A stretch of DNA of 64,000 nucleotides, from assembly GCA_934101575.1 (NCBI GenBank), contig CAKORJ010000001.1:186001-250000 (forward strand), in the 5' to 3' direction. The notes beneath the pieces are model-generated. The model was given only the letters and a program-made list of their open reading frames with translations, was not told where the DNA came from and ran no database searches. Shown here in pieces: positions 49,513-58,809 of the stretch. A program made the position numbers and the translations under genes. Origin of the DNA: an uncultured Bacilli bacterium (GTDB taxonomy: Bacteria > Bacillota_I > Bacilli_A > RF39 > UBA660). Every line of letters begins with the position of its first letter. The first letter of the stretch is position 1.

Positions 49513-51513
49513 ATGGATATTAAAAAACGTATGATTGAAATTGAAGAATTGCTTGATAAGTATAACTATGAGTATTATGTTCTTGATAAACCTAGTGTTA
49601 GTGATATGGAGTATGATAGGTTAATGCAAGAACTTGTTTCTTTGGAAGAAAAGTATCCAGATTTAAAATCTAAGACTTCTCCGACTATGAGAGTTGGATC
49701 TACTGTTTTGTCTAATTTTGAAAAGGTTACTCATAAACTTCCTATGTTATCTTTAGGTAATGTTTTTAATGAGAGTGATATAATAAAATTTGATGAAAAA
49801 ATAAGAAAAGAAGGATATAATCCTGTATATGTGTGTGAACTTAAGATAGATGGTCTTGCGATTAGCTTAGTTTATGAAAACGGAGTTTTAGTAAGAGGAG
49901 TTACTCGTGGAGATGGAAGAGTGGGTGAAGATATAACTGCTAATGTCAAAACTATTAAGTCTATTCCTCTTAAGATTAAGCAAAATATTGATATAGATGT
50001 TCGAGGAGAGATTTATATTGATAAAAAAGAATTTTATAGAGTTAATGAAGAAAGACATAAGGAAGGGTTAGAGGAGTTTCAAAACTGTAGAAACTTAGCT
50101 AGTGGTAGTGTCAGACAACTTGATTCTAAGATTACTGCCTCTAGGAAACTTAATAATTTTACTTATCATTTGCCTAATCCTCTGGATTATAATATTTTTA
50201 GACACAGAGATGCTCTTACTTTTATGGAAGAGTTAGGTTTTAGAGTTAATCCTAAAAGAAAAATTTGTAATAATATAGAAGAAGTTCTGGAATTTATTAA
50301 TGAAGTTAGTGAAATTAGAGAAGAACTTCCTTATGATATAGATGGAGTTGTTATTAAAGTAGATGATATTAGAATGCAAGAAAATTTGGGGTATACTGCT
50401 AGGAGTCCTAAGTGGGCTACTGCATATAAGTTTCCTGCTTTGAAAGTTACTACTAAACTTACTGATATTGTATTTACTGTTGGAAGAACTGGAAAAATTA
50501 CTCCTAATGCAATGCTTGAGCCTGTTAGAGTAGCGGGTTCTACCATTAGAAAAGCAACACTTCATAATGAAGATTATGTAGTTAGTAAGGATATCAGAAT
50601 TGGTGATATTGTTGTTATTCAAAAGGCCGGGGATGTTATTCCAGAGGTTGTTAAGGTTGATCTTGATCGAAGAATAGAAGAGCTTCCTAAATTTAAGATG
50701 ATAGATAAGTGTCCTGTGTGTGGTACTACTTTAGTTAGAAAAGAAGAGGAAGCTAATCATTATTGTCCTAATCCACTTTGTGATGCTAGAAATATTGAAA
50801 AACTTATTCATTTTACCAGTAGAAAAGCCATGAATATAGATGGATTAGGTGAAAGAATAATTGAAGATTATTACAATTTTGGTTATCTTAAAAATATATG
50901 CGATATTTATGAACTTAAAAGATTTAAAAGTGAACTTATGAGTTTGGAAGGTTTTGGTGAAAAGAAGGTAGATAATTTACTTGATGCTATTGAAAAGAGC
51001 AAGAATAATTCTTTAGAAAGATTGCTTTTTGGATTAGGTATTAGACATTTTGGTGAAAAGAGTGCCCTTATTATAGCTAAAAGATTTAAGAATATTGATA
51101 ATGTTATTTCAGCAAAATGTGATGATTTAACTAATATTTCTGATATTGGAGAGATAATGGCAAAAAGTATAACTAGTTATTTTAAGGAAGAAAGTAATTT
51201 AAAACTTATTGATGACCTTAAAAAACTTGGTGTTAATATGGAATATTTAGGTAGAAATGTTGTGTTAGATGATAAATTCGCTAATAAAAAGTTTGTTATT
51301 ACTGGTAGTATTTCTGTTATGCCTAGAGATGAACTTAAAGAAGAAATAAGTTTAAGAGGAGGTAATGTTACTACTTCTATTTCTAAGAATACTGATGTTT
51401 TAGTAGTCGGAGATAGTCCTGGTAGTAAACTTGATAAGGCACTTAGTTTAGGAATTACGATATGGAATGAAGATGAATTACTTAAGTATTTAGGAGGTAA
51501 TGATGAAAAATAA
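49513..51513 (+). CDS. ligA: NAD-dependent DNA ligase
   Basis: A 666-residue essential enzyme sealing nicks in replication and repair with NAD. Order of parts: Ia domain (YYVLDKPSVSDMEYDRLMQE), adenylation domain with CELKIDGLAISLVYENG (catalytic Lys), GVTRGDGRVGEDIT, OB fold, the four-Cys zinc finger (CPVCGTT ... CPNPLCDARN), HhH repeats and a C-terminal BRCT domain (KKFVITGSISVMPRDELKEE). ATG 49513 follows TGGAGGCTTGTT; the earlier start at 49447 lacks the ligase fold. The length is normal. It overlaps the pilin-like gene by about 11 bases. Confidence 0.96.
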   Translation: MDIKKRMIEIEELLDKYNYEYYVLDKPSVSDMEYDRLMQELVSLEEKYPDLKSKTSPTMRVGSTVLSNFEKVTHKLPMLSLGNVFNESDIIKFDEKIRKEGYNPVYVCELKIDGLAISLVYENGVLVRGVTRGDGRVGEDITANVKTIKSIPLKIKQNIDIDVRGEIYIDKKEFYRVNEERHKEGLEEFQNCRNLASGSVRQLDSKITASRKLNNFTYHLPNPLDYNIFRHRDALTFMEELGFRVNPKRKICNNIEEVLEFINEVSEIREELPYDIDGVVIKVDDIRMQENLGYTARSPKWATAYKFPALKVTTKLTDIVFTVGRTGKITPNAMLEPVRVAGSTIRKATLHNEDYVVSKDIRIGDIVVIQKAGDVIPEVVKVDLDRRIEELPKFKMIDKCPVCGTTLVRKEEEANHYCPNPLCDARNIEKLIHFTSRKAMNIDGLGERIIEDYYNFGYLKNICDIYELKRFKSELMSLEGFGEKKVDNLLDAIEKSKNNSLERLLFGLGIRHFGEKSALIIAKRFKNIDNVISAKCDDLTNISDIGEIMAKSITSYFKEESNLKLIDDLKKLGVNMEYLGRNVVLDDKFANKKFVITGSISVMPRDELKEEISLRGGNVTTSISKNTDVLVVGDSPGSKLDKALSLGITIWNEDELLKYLGGNDEK

Positions 51514-51979
51514 AGGTTTTACTTTAGTTGAGCTTATTTTGGTTGTAGTTATTATGGGTATTATTTCTGCTATTGTTATACCTAGTATTATGAAAGGACT
51601 TAGTGATAGCGAAAAACAAGGCGGAAAGTCTGTGGAAGAGCTTTTAATTAATAACTTGAAACTTTATAATGATGATAATAAGTTTGACATATGGTGTTCT
51701 GAAAATAATGATAGTGAAGGATGTATGGAAAATAATATTCCATGGACAGTTAGTATAGAAAATTTATATGCTTTTAATCCTGATATAAATATGGGAGAGT
51801 GTTTGCTTCGAGACGAAAATAGTTTATCTATAACTAATACTGAGAAAGGTTTTACATATACTGCTAAAATAGTATGTAGTAAAAATTATAAAGAATATAA
51901 AGATGATAAAACAGGAAAAATTGTTGAGAGTGGTAATTATGCAACAATCCTTAAAGATAGTTATTATAGTACACAGTAA
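51503..51979 (+). CDS. Type IV pilin/pseudopilin-like protein
   Basis: A 158-residue protein with a textbook class III signal: KNKG then FTLVELILVVVIMGIISA, cleaved after Gly by a prepilin peptidase, with Glu5 and the hydrophobic helix needed for fibre assembly. The C-terminal domain has four Cys that may form disulfides. AGGAGGTA lies 5 bases before ATG 51503. No assembly ATPase, platform protein or peptidase is in the window, so partners must lie elsewhere. A competence ComG-like or minor pilin role is possible. Confidence 0.85.
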   Translation: MKNKGFTLVELILVVVIMGIISAIVIPSIMKGLSDSEKQGGKSVEELLINNLKLYNDDNKFDIWCSENNDSEGCMENNIPWTVSIENLYAFNPDINMGECLLRDENSLSITNTEKGFTYTAKIVCSKNYKEYKDDKTGKIVESGNYATILKDSYYSTQ

Positions 51980-52000
51980 CACTTGATATTAATAACTAAT

Positions 52001-52033
52001 AAAAAAATAGGCTCCATTATTTGGAGTCTATTA
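52001..52033 (-). terminator. Terminator of the class B sortase gene
   Basis: On the minus strand AATAGACTCC pairs with GGAGCCTATT around a short loop, followed by TTTTTT. Confidence 0.75.
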
Positions 52034-52877
52034 ATTTGGCTTGAACTACTAATCTATGATTTGAATCTTGATAACATGTAGATAATGTTAGTATTTTATT
52101 ATTTATTGTAGGTTTATTATTAAAGTTTTTTATACTTCTTTTTATAGATTTATTTAAATATTTTTGATATTTATCATTGCTTTTAAAACTTATATAAAGA
52201 TAATCATTTGTTTCTTCCAGTGTGTAGACACTAAATACTTCGAATGTTAACCTTTCTTTTTCTGTATCTAATGTTATTTTTTGTTTTTCTTTATTTTTTA
52301 ACCAACTTTTTTCTAGGACATCTTTTAATGTACTAAAACTTGTTGATCTTTTATATGTATGACCATATATAATTGTATTTGTATTAAGTTCTGGGAAGCT
52401 GTTGTTATAGTCTGCGAATGGCCAGCCTAATGAGTTATATTTTTTATCAAAGTTATGTGTTAAATAATAAACATTATCATCTGTTTTTACAATTGCTGTA
52501 TCTATCTCTGTTCCAGGAACAGTTAACCATGCTACGGTATCGGGGTTTTGTTTTTTTAATTTATCAAAGTCTCGGTAGGTGTTTTTTTTATTCTTTTCTA
52601 ATTGTTCTTGTTGTTTTTGTTTTTGAAGGTTTTCTAAAGCTTCTTTTGCATGTTTTTGCTCACTTGCTAATAGTTCATGCTGTCTTATTCTTGCTTCTTC
52701 TACATCTCTTTTTTGATCAAATATGTATTTTACACCATATCCTCCACATATTAGAAGTGTTATTGCTAATAAATTTATACATAATACTAATTTTTTGTTA
52801 GACTTCTTTTTTTGAATTTTGTTGTTGTCGTTATTGTTTTCTATGTATTCAAAAAAGTCATTAAAGCTATTGTTGAT
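52017..52877 (-). CDS. srtB: Class B sortase with a non-standard start codon (ATC)
   Basis: A continuous 287-codon frame on the minus strand has no ATG, GTG or TTG at its beginning. AAGGAGG (52885-52891) lies 7 bases before ATC 52877-52875, followed by NNSFNDFFEYI, so ATC is the likely start or a mutated ATG. Residues about 28-52 form a membrane anchor (LVLCINLLAITLLICGGYGV), then a coiled coil rich in Gln/Lys. The sortase domain has VAWLTVPGTEIDTAIVKTDD, the catalytic His in IIYGHTYKRS, Cys in LTLSTCYQDS and Arg in NHRLVVQAKL. Class B sortases anchor wall or pilus proteins. The whole region 51980-53045 contains no other gene. Confidence 0.85.
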   Translation of the reverse strand: MNNSFNDFFEYIENNNDNNKIQKKKSNKKLVLCINLLAITLLICGGYGVKYIFDQKRDVEEARIRQHELLASEQKHAKEALENLQKQKQQEQLEKNKKNTYRDFDKLKKQNPDTVAWLTVPGTEIDTAIVKTDDNVYYLTHNFDKKYNSLGWPFADYNNSFPELNTNTIIYGHTYKRSTSFSTLKDVLEKSWLKNKEKQKITLDTEKERLTFEVFSVYTLEETNDYLYISFKSNDKYQKYLNKSIKRSIKNFNNKPTINNKILTLSTCYQDSNHRLVVQAKLIDSK

Positions 52878-53045
52878 AGTAACACCTCCTTATCATATGC
52901 CTTAAGTATATAACATTTTTTTATAAAAGTAAATGATATAGAAGGGATATTTGTTTTATTTTTTATGTTAAATTTTAAATATTTACTAGATATTTTAAGT
53001 ATTTTGTTATAAAATATATATGTATATAAGATAAGGAGGGTATTT

Positions 53046-54251
53046 ATGTCTGGTGAAGAGTTAAGTAATTATTTAAATCAATTAGAATCTAATTATAGAG
53101 ATAGTTCTTCTATGAAAGATAAACAGTCCTTATTTTATTTTATGCAAATGAGTGATTTGCTTTATAATGAACTTAAAGATGAGTTTTATGATCAAGTTCT
53201 TCTTTATGATTTTGTTCATAATATTTTTAAGAAGAATATTACTATTATTTTTGATAATATGAGTAAGTATTCTGAAAAGGTTTCTTTGGAATCTATTAAG
53301 TCATTTAATGAACTTGTTAAGATTAGTGTTTCTAATAAATATATTGATATAAATGGTCTTAATGCTTTGTATAATAATTTTAAGAATGAAGTTATAAAGA
53401 ATATGAGTATTGATGATAAGATTAATACTTTAGTTAATTCTAATACTGATTCTTTTAAGGGACAGTTATTTTCTAGATGTATTGTTAATGATAGTGATAA
53501 AGCAAGTAGTATTATTGATAAGTATAATGGTGTATTCACTGAAGAATTTGTTAAGAATATACATAGTAAGAGGGATTTATTAGTTGAGCTTTATAAAGGT
53601 TTTATTGATAGTATTCTTAGTGATTTATATGAACAGAAGGATGTTGTTGATTCTAAAAATTTAAAACTTATTGTTAATACTGCATATAATTATTTGAAAG
53701 AACGGGAATATATTAATATAGATAAGTATTCTGATTATAATATTAAATTTATTAATGAGTGTTTTGATAATATAGAGGAGAAACTATATAGTAAGTTTGG
53801 TGTTAAGAGAGTTAAGTCTGGTAATATAAATCCTGTTAAAGATTATTTTATTGGTTTTAATAATACTATTAGAATTAAGTCTAAAAATATATTTGATGAA
53901 ATGAATTTAATTGTTACTTTAGATAAGGAAAAGGTTAATGAGAAGATAAATGAGTTTAATGATTTGATATCTCGTATTTATGAGGTTAAACTTGTTTTTG
54001 ATAAACAACTTGTTAAATATAAGAGCGAATTTAGTTTTGTTTCTAAGGATAATGATGAATTTAATGAAATGCTTAAGAAAGAATTTCAAAGATTAAATGA
54101 TGGAATTAAGGCCAATATTTCTAATATTTTTAGGGATAATATTAAGATATATAATGATGTTGTTTATAGGACTCTTTTACTTAAATCTAGGATTAATGAA
54201 TATAATACGATTTTGTCTTGTGACAAAGTAAAAGATTTACTTTTTAAATAA
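53046..54251 (+). CDS. Hypothetical helical protein, 401 residues
   Basis: A long, almost entirely helical, charged cytoplasmic protein with no signal peptide or membrane helix. It begins SGEELSNYLNQLESNYRDSS and ends with a coiled-coil-like segment (EFQRLNDGIKANISNIF). ATAAGGAGGGTATTT is a strong ribosome site before ATG 53046. I recognise no domain; a structural or scaffolding role is possible. It is followed by a convergent small gene with no terminator between. Confidence 0.65.
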   Translation: MSGEELSNYLNQLESNYRDSSSMKDKQSLFYFMQMSDLLYNELKDEFYDQVLLYDFVHNIFKKNITIIFDNMSKYSEKVSLESIKSFNELVKISVSNKYIDINGLNALYNNFKNEVIKNMSIDDKINTLVNSNTDSFKGQLFSRCIVNDSDKASSIIDKYNGVFTEEFVKNIHSKRDLLVELYKGFIDSILSDLYEQKDVVDSKNLKLIVNTAYNYLKEREYINIDKYSDYNIKFINECFDNIEEKLYSKFGVKRVKSGNINPVKDYFIGFNNTIRIKSKNIFDEMNLIVTLDKEKVNEKINEFNDLISRIYEVKLVFDKQLVKYKSEFSFVSKDNDEFNEMLKKEFQRLNDGIKANISNIFRDNIKIYNDVVYRTLLLKSRINEYNTILSCDKVKDLLFK

Positions 54252-54255
54252 ATCT

Positions 54256-54474
54256 TTAATAATAAGGATAATATGATGGATATGGAGCAGGACCATAGTA
54301 TGGTGGTCTTGGTCTTGTTGCTCCGAATATTAATGGTGAGGATACAAATCCTAGAGCAAATGGTAATAGGAATCCTCCGCCCATGTATCTGTTGTTTATT
54401 TGATTAGAATTATTTCTTGGGAAGTTACCATACATATTCCTAGGATAATAAGACATAATATTATTGTAATGCAT
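54256..54474 (-). CDS. Small Tyr/Pro/Gly-rich protein, spore-coat-like composition
   Basis: A 72-residue protein: a Tyr/Asn/Arg-rich N-terminus (YYPRNMYGNFPRNNSNQ), a short hydrophobic stretch (FLLPFALGFVSSPLIF) and a Tyr/Pro-rich tail (YYGPAPYPSYYPYY). Such composition is common in small spore-coat or exosporium proteins of Bacillota, but also in other surface peptides. AAAGGAGTTAT lies upstream on the minus strand. No homologue is claimed. Confidence 0.65.
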   Translation of the reverse strand: MHYNNIMSYYPRNMYGNFPRNNSNQINNRYMGGGFLLPFALGFVSSPLIFGATRPRPPYYGPAPYPSYYPYY

Positions 54475-54526
54475 ATATAACTCCTTTCTGTTATATGTTA
54501 TGCAAATTTTTTAATGAGGTGAAATT

Positions 54527-55627
54527 ATGAAAGGAAAAGTTGAAGTGCTAGCTAGTACTATTGTTAATCATTCTATAAAGGTTGAAAAGGATGAAAAAGT
54601 TAAAATTATTTGTGAAACTATGGAACCTATGCCACTTGTTAAGGCACTTGTTAAATTAATTAATGAAAAGGGTGCCTGCGTTTCTGTTAGTTTTTTTGAT
54701 CCTGTTTTAAATGCAGAAGTTAATATGGGCACTACTGATAAGAAAATAGATCTTTTAAAGGAATTAGAAGAGTTTGAAGTTAATAAATTTGATAGTTTTA
54801 TTAGAATTTTTTGTAATCAAGGGGATTATGTTAATAGCATAGTTCCAGATGAAATTACTAAGAAGATTGGAGAAGCTTTAAAAGAATATAGAGATATAAG
54901 AGCAAATGAAAGAAAATGGGTTTTACTTAATTATCCTTCTAAGGTTGATAGTCAAAAAGCAAAGATGTCTCCGGATGAGTTTTATGATTTTTCTTTTGAT
55001 GCTATGTGTTATGATTATGAACAAATGAGTAAAGATTTGGAACCTTTGAAGGTTCTTATGGAAAAAACTGATAAGGTAAGACTTACTGGTGATGGTACAG
55101 ATATTAGTTTTTCTATTAAGGATATTCCTGCTATTCCATGTGCTGGAGAAGCCAATATTCCAGATGGGGAATGTTATACAGCGCCAGTTAAAGATAGTAT
55201 AAATGGAGTTATTAAGTATAATACACCTAGTCCTTATAGAGGAAATGTTTTTCATGGTGTTACTTTAACTTTTGAAAATGGTAAAATAGTTAATGCTACT
55301 TGCGATGAAGATGATGAAGAGTTAAATAAAATATTTGATACTGACGAAGGTGCCAGATATGTAGGAGAATTCTCTATTGGAACTAATCCTATGATTAGAT
55401 ATCCTATGGGAGATATACTTTTTGATGAAAAAATAATTGGTAGTATTCATTTTACTCCAGGTGCATGCTATAAAGATGCTTATAATGGTAATAGTAGTGC
55501 TATTCATTGGGATATGGTTCTAATTCAAAGAGAAGATTTTGGCGGAGGAAATATATATTTTGATGATAAGTTAATTAGAGAAAATGGTGTTTTTGTTATA
55601 GATGAACTTAAACATCTTAATAAGTAA
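54527..55627 (+). CDS. M29-family aminopeptidase
   Basis: A 366-residue metallo-aminopeptidase of the AmpS/PepS (M29) family. Diagnostic regions: GDGTDISFSIKDIPAIPCAGEANIPDGE, where Glu residues bind metal, RGNVFHGVTLTFENGKIV, and the C-terminal GSIHFTPGACYKD ... SAIHWDMVLI with further metal-binding His and Asp. It removes N-terminal residues from peptides in the cytoplasm. ATGAGGTGAAATT precedes ATG 54527. It shares a direction with the DUF421 gene, with a short T-rich gap between. Confidence 0.9.
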   Translation: MKGKVEVLASTIVNHSIKVEKDEKVKIICETMEPMPLVKALVKLINEKGACVSVSFFDPVLNAEVNMGTTDKKIDLLKELEEFEVNKFDSFIRIFCNQGDYVNSIVPDEITKKIGEALKEYRDIRANERKWVLLNYPSKVDSQKAKMSPDEFYDFSFDAMCYDYEQMSKDLEPLKVLMEKTDKVRLTGDGTDISFSIKDIPAIPCAGEANIPDGECYTAPVKDSINGVIKYNTPSPYRGNVFHGVTLTFENGKIVNATCDEDDEELNKIFDTDEGARYVGEFSIGTNPMIRYPMGDILFDEKIIGSIHFTPGACYKDAYNGNSSAIHWDMVLIQREDFGGGNIYFDDKLIRENGVFVIDELKHLNK

Positions 55628-55672
55628 GAGATTAAATTCTCTTTTTTTGTTTATAATAATAATGGTGATTTT

Positions 55673-56314
55673 ATGGAATATTTTACTGTTATTTTTAGGA
55701 CTTTGTTTTTTTATTTATTTATAGTTTTTGTATATAGAGTTATGGGTAAAAGAGAAGTGGGTCAACTAGGTATTATTGATCTTATTGTTTCCGTTTTAAT
55801 AGCAGAACTTGTTGCTATAAGTTTAGATAATACAGAGATGAGTATTTTTATGACTATTATCCCTATATTACTTCTTGTACTTTGTCAAATAGGGATGGCT
55901 TTTCTTTCTCTTAATAAAAAAGAAGTTAGGGAGATGTTTGAAGGTAAACCATCTGTTATTATTAATAATGGTAAAGTTATGATTAAAGAGATGATTAGAC
56001 AAAGATATAATTTAAATGATTTACTTACTCAGCTTAGGGAACAAAACTTTAAAAGTATTAGCGAGGTTGATTATGCTATTTTAGAGACTAGTGGAAAACT
56101 TTCCGTGTTTAAGAAAGAAGAGAAGAAAAGTAAAAGTTTTCCTTTACCTATTATTGTTGAGGGTAGTATTGAATATGAAAGTTTAAGATTACTTAATAAA
56201 GATATAAACTGGCTTTTTGAGAATGTTAGTGTTCCTTTGGAAGAAATATTTTATGGTTTTTATAAAAATGGTAGTGTTTATATCATTAAGAATAAAGATA
56301 TTGATAAGGAATAA
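55673..56314 (+). CDS. DUF421/YetF-family membrane protein
   Basis: A 213-residue protein with three N-terminal helices (FFYLFIVFVYRVMGKREVGQ, IIDLIVSVLIAELVAI, IFMTIIPILLLVLCQIGMAF) and a C-terminal soluble domain. The family signature KREVGQLGIIDLIVSVLIAE and FEGKPSVIINNGKVMIKEMI are those of YetF/YdfS/YkjA proteins, which affect spore germination and membrane properties in Bacillus by an unknown mechanism. It ends just before the aspS T-box leader. Confidence 0.88.
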   Translation: MEYFTVIFRTLFFYLFIVFVYRVMGKREVGQLGIIDLIVSVLIAELVAISLDNTEMSIFMTIIPILLLVLCQIGMAFLSLNKKEVREMFEGKPSVIINNGKVMIKEMIRQRYNLNDLLTQLREQNFKSISEVDYAILETSGKLSVFKKEEKKSKSFPLPIIVEGSIEYESLRLLNKDINWLFENVSVPLEEIFYGFYKNGSVYIIKNKDIDKE

Positions 56315-56389
56315 ATGTATTGATAATTTGTTTGCTTTATTACAATATTGTATTTGACAATTATTTAATATTTTTATATAATCTTTATA

Positions 56390-56616
56390 TAAACGTTGAT
56401 TGGAAGAGTAGTGTTAATTTTTATTTAAGAGAGTTAGTGTTTGGTGAGAGCTAATATAAAGTTTAATATGAAAGACCCCAGGAGTGCTTGAAGAATTTTA
56501 GTAGAACAAGCCGGTTTTATACCGTTATATATAAAGAGTGATTATATTAATATAATAACTAGGGTGGTACCGCGGATTAACAGTTATTCGTCCCTTTTCG
56601 GGTGATAACTGTTTTT
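56390..56616 (+). promoter_or_regulatory. T-box riboswitch of aspS
   Basis: AGGGTGGTACCGCGG (56561-56575) is the conserved T-box that pairs with the uncharged tRNA acceptor end. Upstream are the long specifier stem and AAGACCCC/AGGAGTGCTTG stems. Downstream AACAGTTAT (56579-56587) pairs with ATAACTGTT (about 56605-56613), followed by TTTT, as the terminator. Uncharged cognate tRNA, presumably Asp, would favour readthrough into aspS. Confidence 0.9.
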
Positions 56617-56635
56617 ATATTTAAGGAGGATTTTT

Positions 56636-58372
56636 ATGAAAAAAATATTTAATAATGATCTTAGTATTACTAATGTTGATGAGTCTGTCCATTTATATGG
56701 ATGGGTACAAAAGAAAAGAAATCTTGGGGGCCTTGTTTTTATTGATCTACGTGATAGAAGTGGAATAGTTCAACTTGTTGTTAGACCAGAAAGTAGTTTT
56801 TATGACGTTTCTGAGTCTTTGAAGAGTGAATATGTTATTGAAGTATTTGGAAAAGTTGTAGAAAGAGAAAGTAAAAATGAAAATATTGATACTGGAGATA
56901 TTGAAGTTGAAGTTGAGAGGTTAATAGTTTTAAATAAAAGTTTGGAACTTCCATTTACTATTGATGACAATACTACTGCTTTAGAGGATACAAGACTTAA
57001 ATATCGTTATCTTGATATTCGTAGAAATGAGATTAAGGATAAGTTAATTTTAAGAAATGATGTTATGATGGCATGTCGTGAATATTTGTCAAATCTTGGT
57101 TTTATTGAAGTTGAAACTCCTGTGTTATGCAAGTCTACTCCTGAAGGAGCAAGGGATTTTCTAGTTCCTTCTAGGCAGAATAAGGGTAAGTTTTATGCAC
57201 TTCCTCAGTCTCCTCAACTATTTAAACAACTTTTGATGGTCGGTGGTATTGAAAGATATTATCAATTTTCTAAATGTTTTAGAGATGAAGATTTAAGAGC
57301 TGATCGTCAACCTGAGTTTACTCAACTTGATATGGAACTTAGTTTTGTTTCTGAGGATGATATTATGACTATTAATGAAGGCTTAATTGCCCATGTATTT
57401 AAAAAAGTTAAGGATATTGATATAAAACTTCCTCTTATGAGAATGAAATATGATGATGCTATAAGAGATTATGGTTCTGATAAACCTGATCTTAGATTTG
57501 GTATGAAGATTAATGATGTTTCAGATTTATTTAATAATTCTAGTTTTGCGCTTTTTAAGAATTCTGAAGTTGTTAATTGTTTAGTCGTTAAAGGAAATGC
57601 TCCTAAATACTCTAGAAAAGCTTTAGATGAGCTTGGTTTATTTGTTAAAAAATATGGACTTGGTGGACTTGCTTATTTAAAAATAGGCGAAGAAATTACT
57701 GGCAGTATTGCTAAGGCTCTTTCTGAAGAGGAAAAGGAATCTTTGATTAGTAAGCTTAATTTGTCTAATGATGATTTGGTTTTATTCGGATGTGGAGAAT
57801 ACAATAAGGTCAAACAAGCACTTGGAGCACTTAGATGCAAACTTGGAAAGGATCTTTCTCTTTATAAAGATAGTGATTATGCTCTTTTATGGGTTGTAGA
57901 TTTTCCTTCTTTTGAATATAGTGAAGAGGAAGGAAGATATGTTTCTTGTCATCATCCATTTACTATGCCTAAGGATGAAGATGTTGATAAATTGTTAACA
58001 GATAAAGCTCATTGTTATTCTAAGGCTTATGATATAGTTATAAATGGTTATGAAGCAGGCGGTGGTTCTATTCGTATTCATGACGAAAAGGTACAAGAGA
58101 AAATGTTTAAGGCTTTAGAACTTAGTGATGAAGATATTGAAGAAAAGTTTGGTTTCTTTACTAGAGCTTTAAAATATGGAACCCCACCTCATGGAGGACT
58201 TGCTTATGGTCTTGAAAGGCTTATAATGGTTTTAAGTGAAACTGATAATATTCGTGATGTTATTGCTTTTCCTAAAACCACTAGTGGAAGTTGTCTTATG
58301 AGTGAAGCTCCTAATATCGTTTATGAAGATCAATTAAATGATCTTGGTATTGGCGTTTTAAAGAATGAATAA
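56636..58372 (+). CDS. aspS: Aspartyl-tRNA synthetase, bacterial type
   Basis: A 578-residue class II synthetase. The N-terminal OB fold (HLYGWVQKKRNLGGLVFIDL) binds the anticodon. Motif 2 is FRDEDLRADRQPEFTQLDME, the bacterial-type GAD insertion lies between about 280 and 420, and motif 3 is GGLAYGLERLIM. Full length is typical (about 590). AAGGAGGATTTTT precedes the ATG. Expression is controlled by the T-box immediately upstream. GAD-containing enzymes can be non-discriminating; whether gatCAB is present cannot be judged here. Confidence 0.96.
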   Translation: MKKIFNNDLSITNVDESVHLYGWVQKKRNLGGLVFIDLRDRSGIVQLVVRPESSFYDVSESLKSEYVIEVFGKVVERESKNENIDTGDIEVEVERLIVLNKSLELPFTIDDNTTALEDTRLKYRYLDIRRNEIKDKLILRNDVMMACREYLSNLGFIEVETPVLCKSTPEGARDFLVPSRQNKGKFYALPQSPQLFKQLLMVGGIERYYQFSKCFRDEDLRADRQPEFTQLDMELSFVSEDDIMTINEGLIAHVFKKVKDIDIKLPLMRMKYDDAIRDYGSDKPDLRFGMKINDVSDLFNNSSFALFKNSEVVNCLVVKGNAPKYSRKALDELGLFVKKYGLGGLAYLKIGEEITGSIAKALSEEEKESLISKLNLSNDDLVLFGCGEYNKVKQALGALRCKLGKDLSLYKDSDYALLWVVDFPSFEYSEEEGRYVSCHHPFTMPKDEDVDKLLTDKAHCYSKAYDIVINGYEAGGGSIRIHDEKVQEKMFKALELSDEDIEEKFGFFTRALKYGTPPHGGLAYGLERLIMVLSETDNIRDVIAFPKTTSGSCLMSEAPNIVYEDQLNDLGIGVLKNE

Positions 58373-58402
58373 AGAGGTTTTAATGCAAAATCTCTTTTTT
58401 TT
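58371..58402 (+). terminator. Terminator after aspS
   Basis: AAAGAG and CTCTTT flank a TTTT/AAAA inner stem, then T8. Confidence 0.75.
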
Positions 58403-58473
58403 GACAGTTTAGCATTGATTTTGAATAATATTTGTTTTTTATAATATAATACCCGTACGGGGGCGAGTATTAT

Positions 58474-58611
58474 ATGAAAGTTACTAAAAAAAAGACTAAT
58501 GGATTTGAATATACAATTTTTGGTATAGATTTATTTATAGTTTTTGTAATTAATAGTATAAAAAAACTTAAAAAAATTGATAAAAATAAAAATAAGTATT
58601 TATTTTTTTAA
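58474..58611 (+). CDS. Small membrane protein, 45 residues
   Basis: ATG 58474 follows GGGGGCGAG. The peptide has a basic start (KVTKKKTNG), one hydrophobic segment (IFGIDLFIVFVINSI) and a basic Lys-rich tail. A 9-bp inverted repeat (ATATAATAC 58444-58452, GTATTATAT 58467-58475) surrounds the ribosome site and includes the start codon; its GC-rich loop contains CCCGTACGGG. No family is recognised. Composition and ribosome site make it plausible but unproven. Confidence 0.45.
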   Translation: MKVTKKKTNGFEYTIFGIDLFIVFVINSIKKLKKIDKNKNKYLFF

Positions 58612-58638
58612 AATATGTGTTATAATTAATATTGTTAT

Positions 58639-58714
58639 GGTTCCTTAGCTCAGTTGGTAGAGCAACAGACTCTTAATCTGTGGGTCCAGGGTTCGAGCCC
58701 CTGAGGGATCACCA
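58639..58714 (+). tRNA. tRNA-Lys (anticodon CTT)
   Basis: A 76-base cloverleaf. Acceptor GGTTCCT pairs with AGGGATC and the D-arm is AGCTCAGTTGGTAGAGC. The anticodon stem CAGAC...GTCTG-like surrounds loop CTCTTAA with anticodon CTT, and the T-arm has GGTTCGAGCC. The CCA end (58712-58714) is encoded. A terminator follows. Confidence 0.95.
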
Positions 58715-58725
58715 ATATTGACTAT

Positions 58726-58749
58726 TACCCTTGTTTATCAAGGGTTTTA
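58726..58749 (+). terminator. Terminator after tRNA-Lys
   Basis: ACCCTTG (58727-58733) pairs with CAAGGGT (58739-58745), followed by TTT. Confidence 0.8.
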
Positions 58750-58809
58750 TTATTTTTAAATGTTTTGAAACACATTATCAAACACATTTTTATAAATTAT
58801 TTACTATGT

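Noticed and set aside
52418..52801. A + strand frame of 127 codons rich in Leu/Phe/His
   Set aside because: It is the complement of the coiled-coil and anchor region of the class B sortase on the minus strand and has no ribosome site.
58444..58475. A small riboswitch before the 45-residue frame
   Set aside because: The inverted repeat overlaps a likely -10 box, so most of the 5' arm would not be transcribed; no known riboswitch consensus was recognised.
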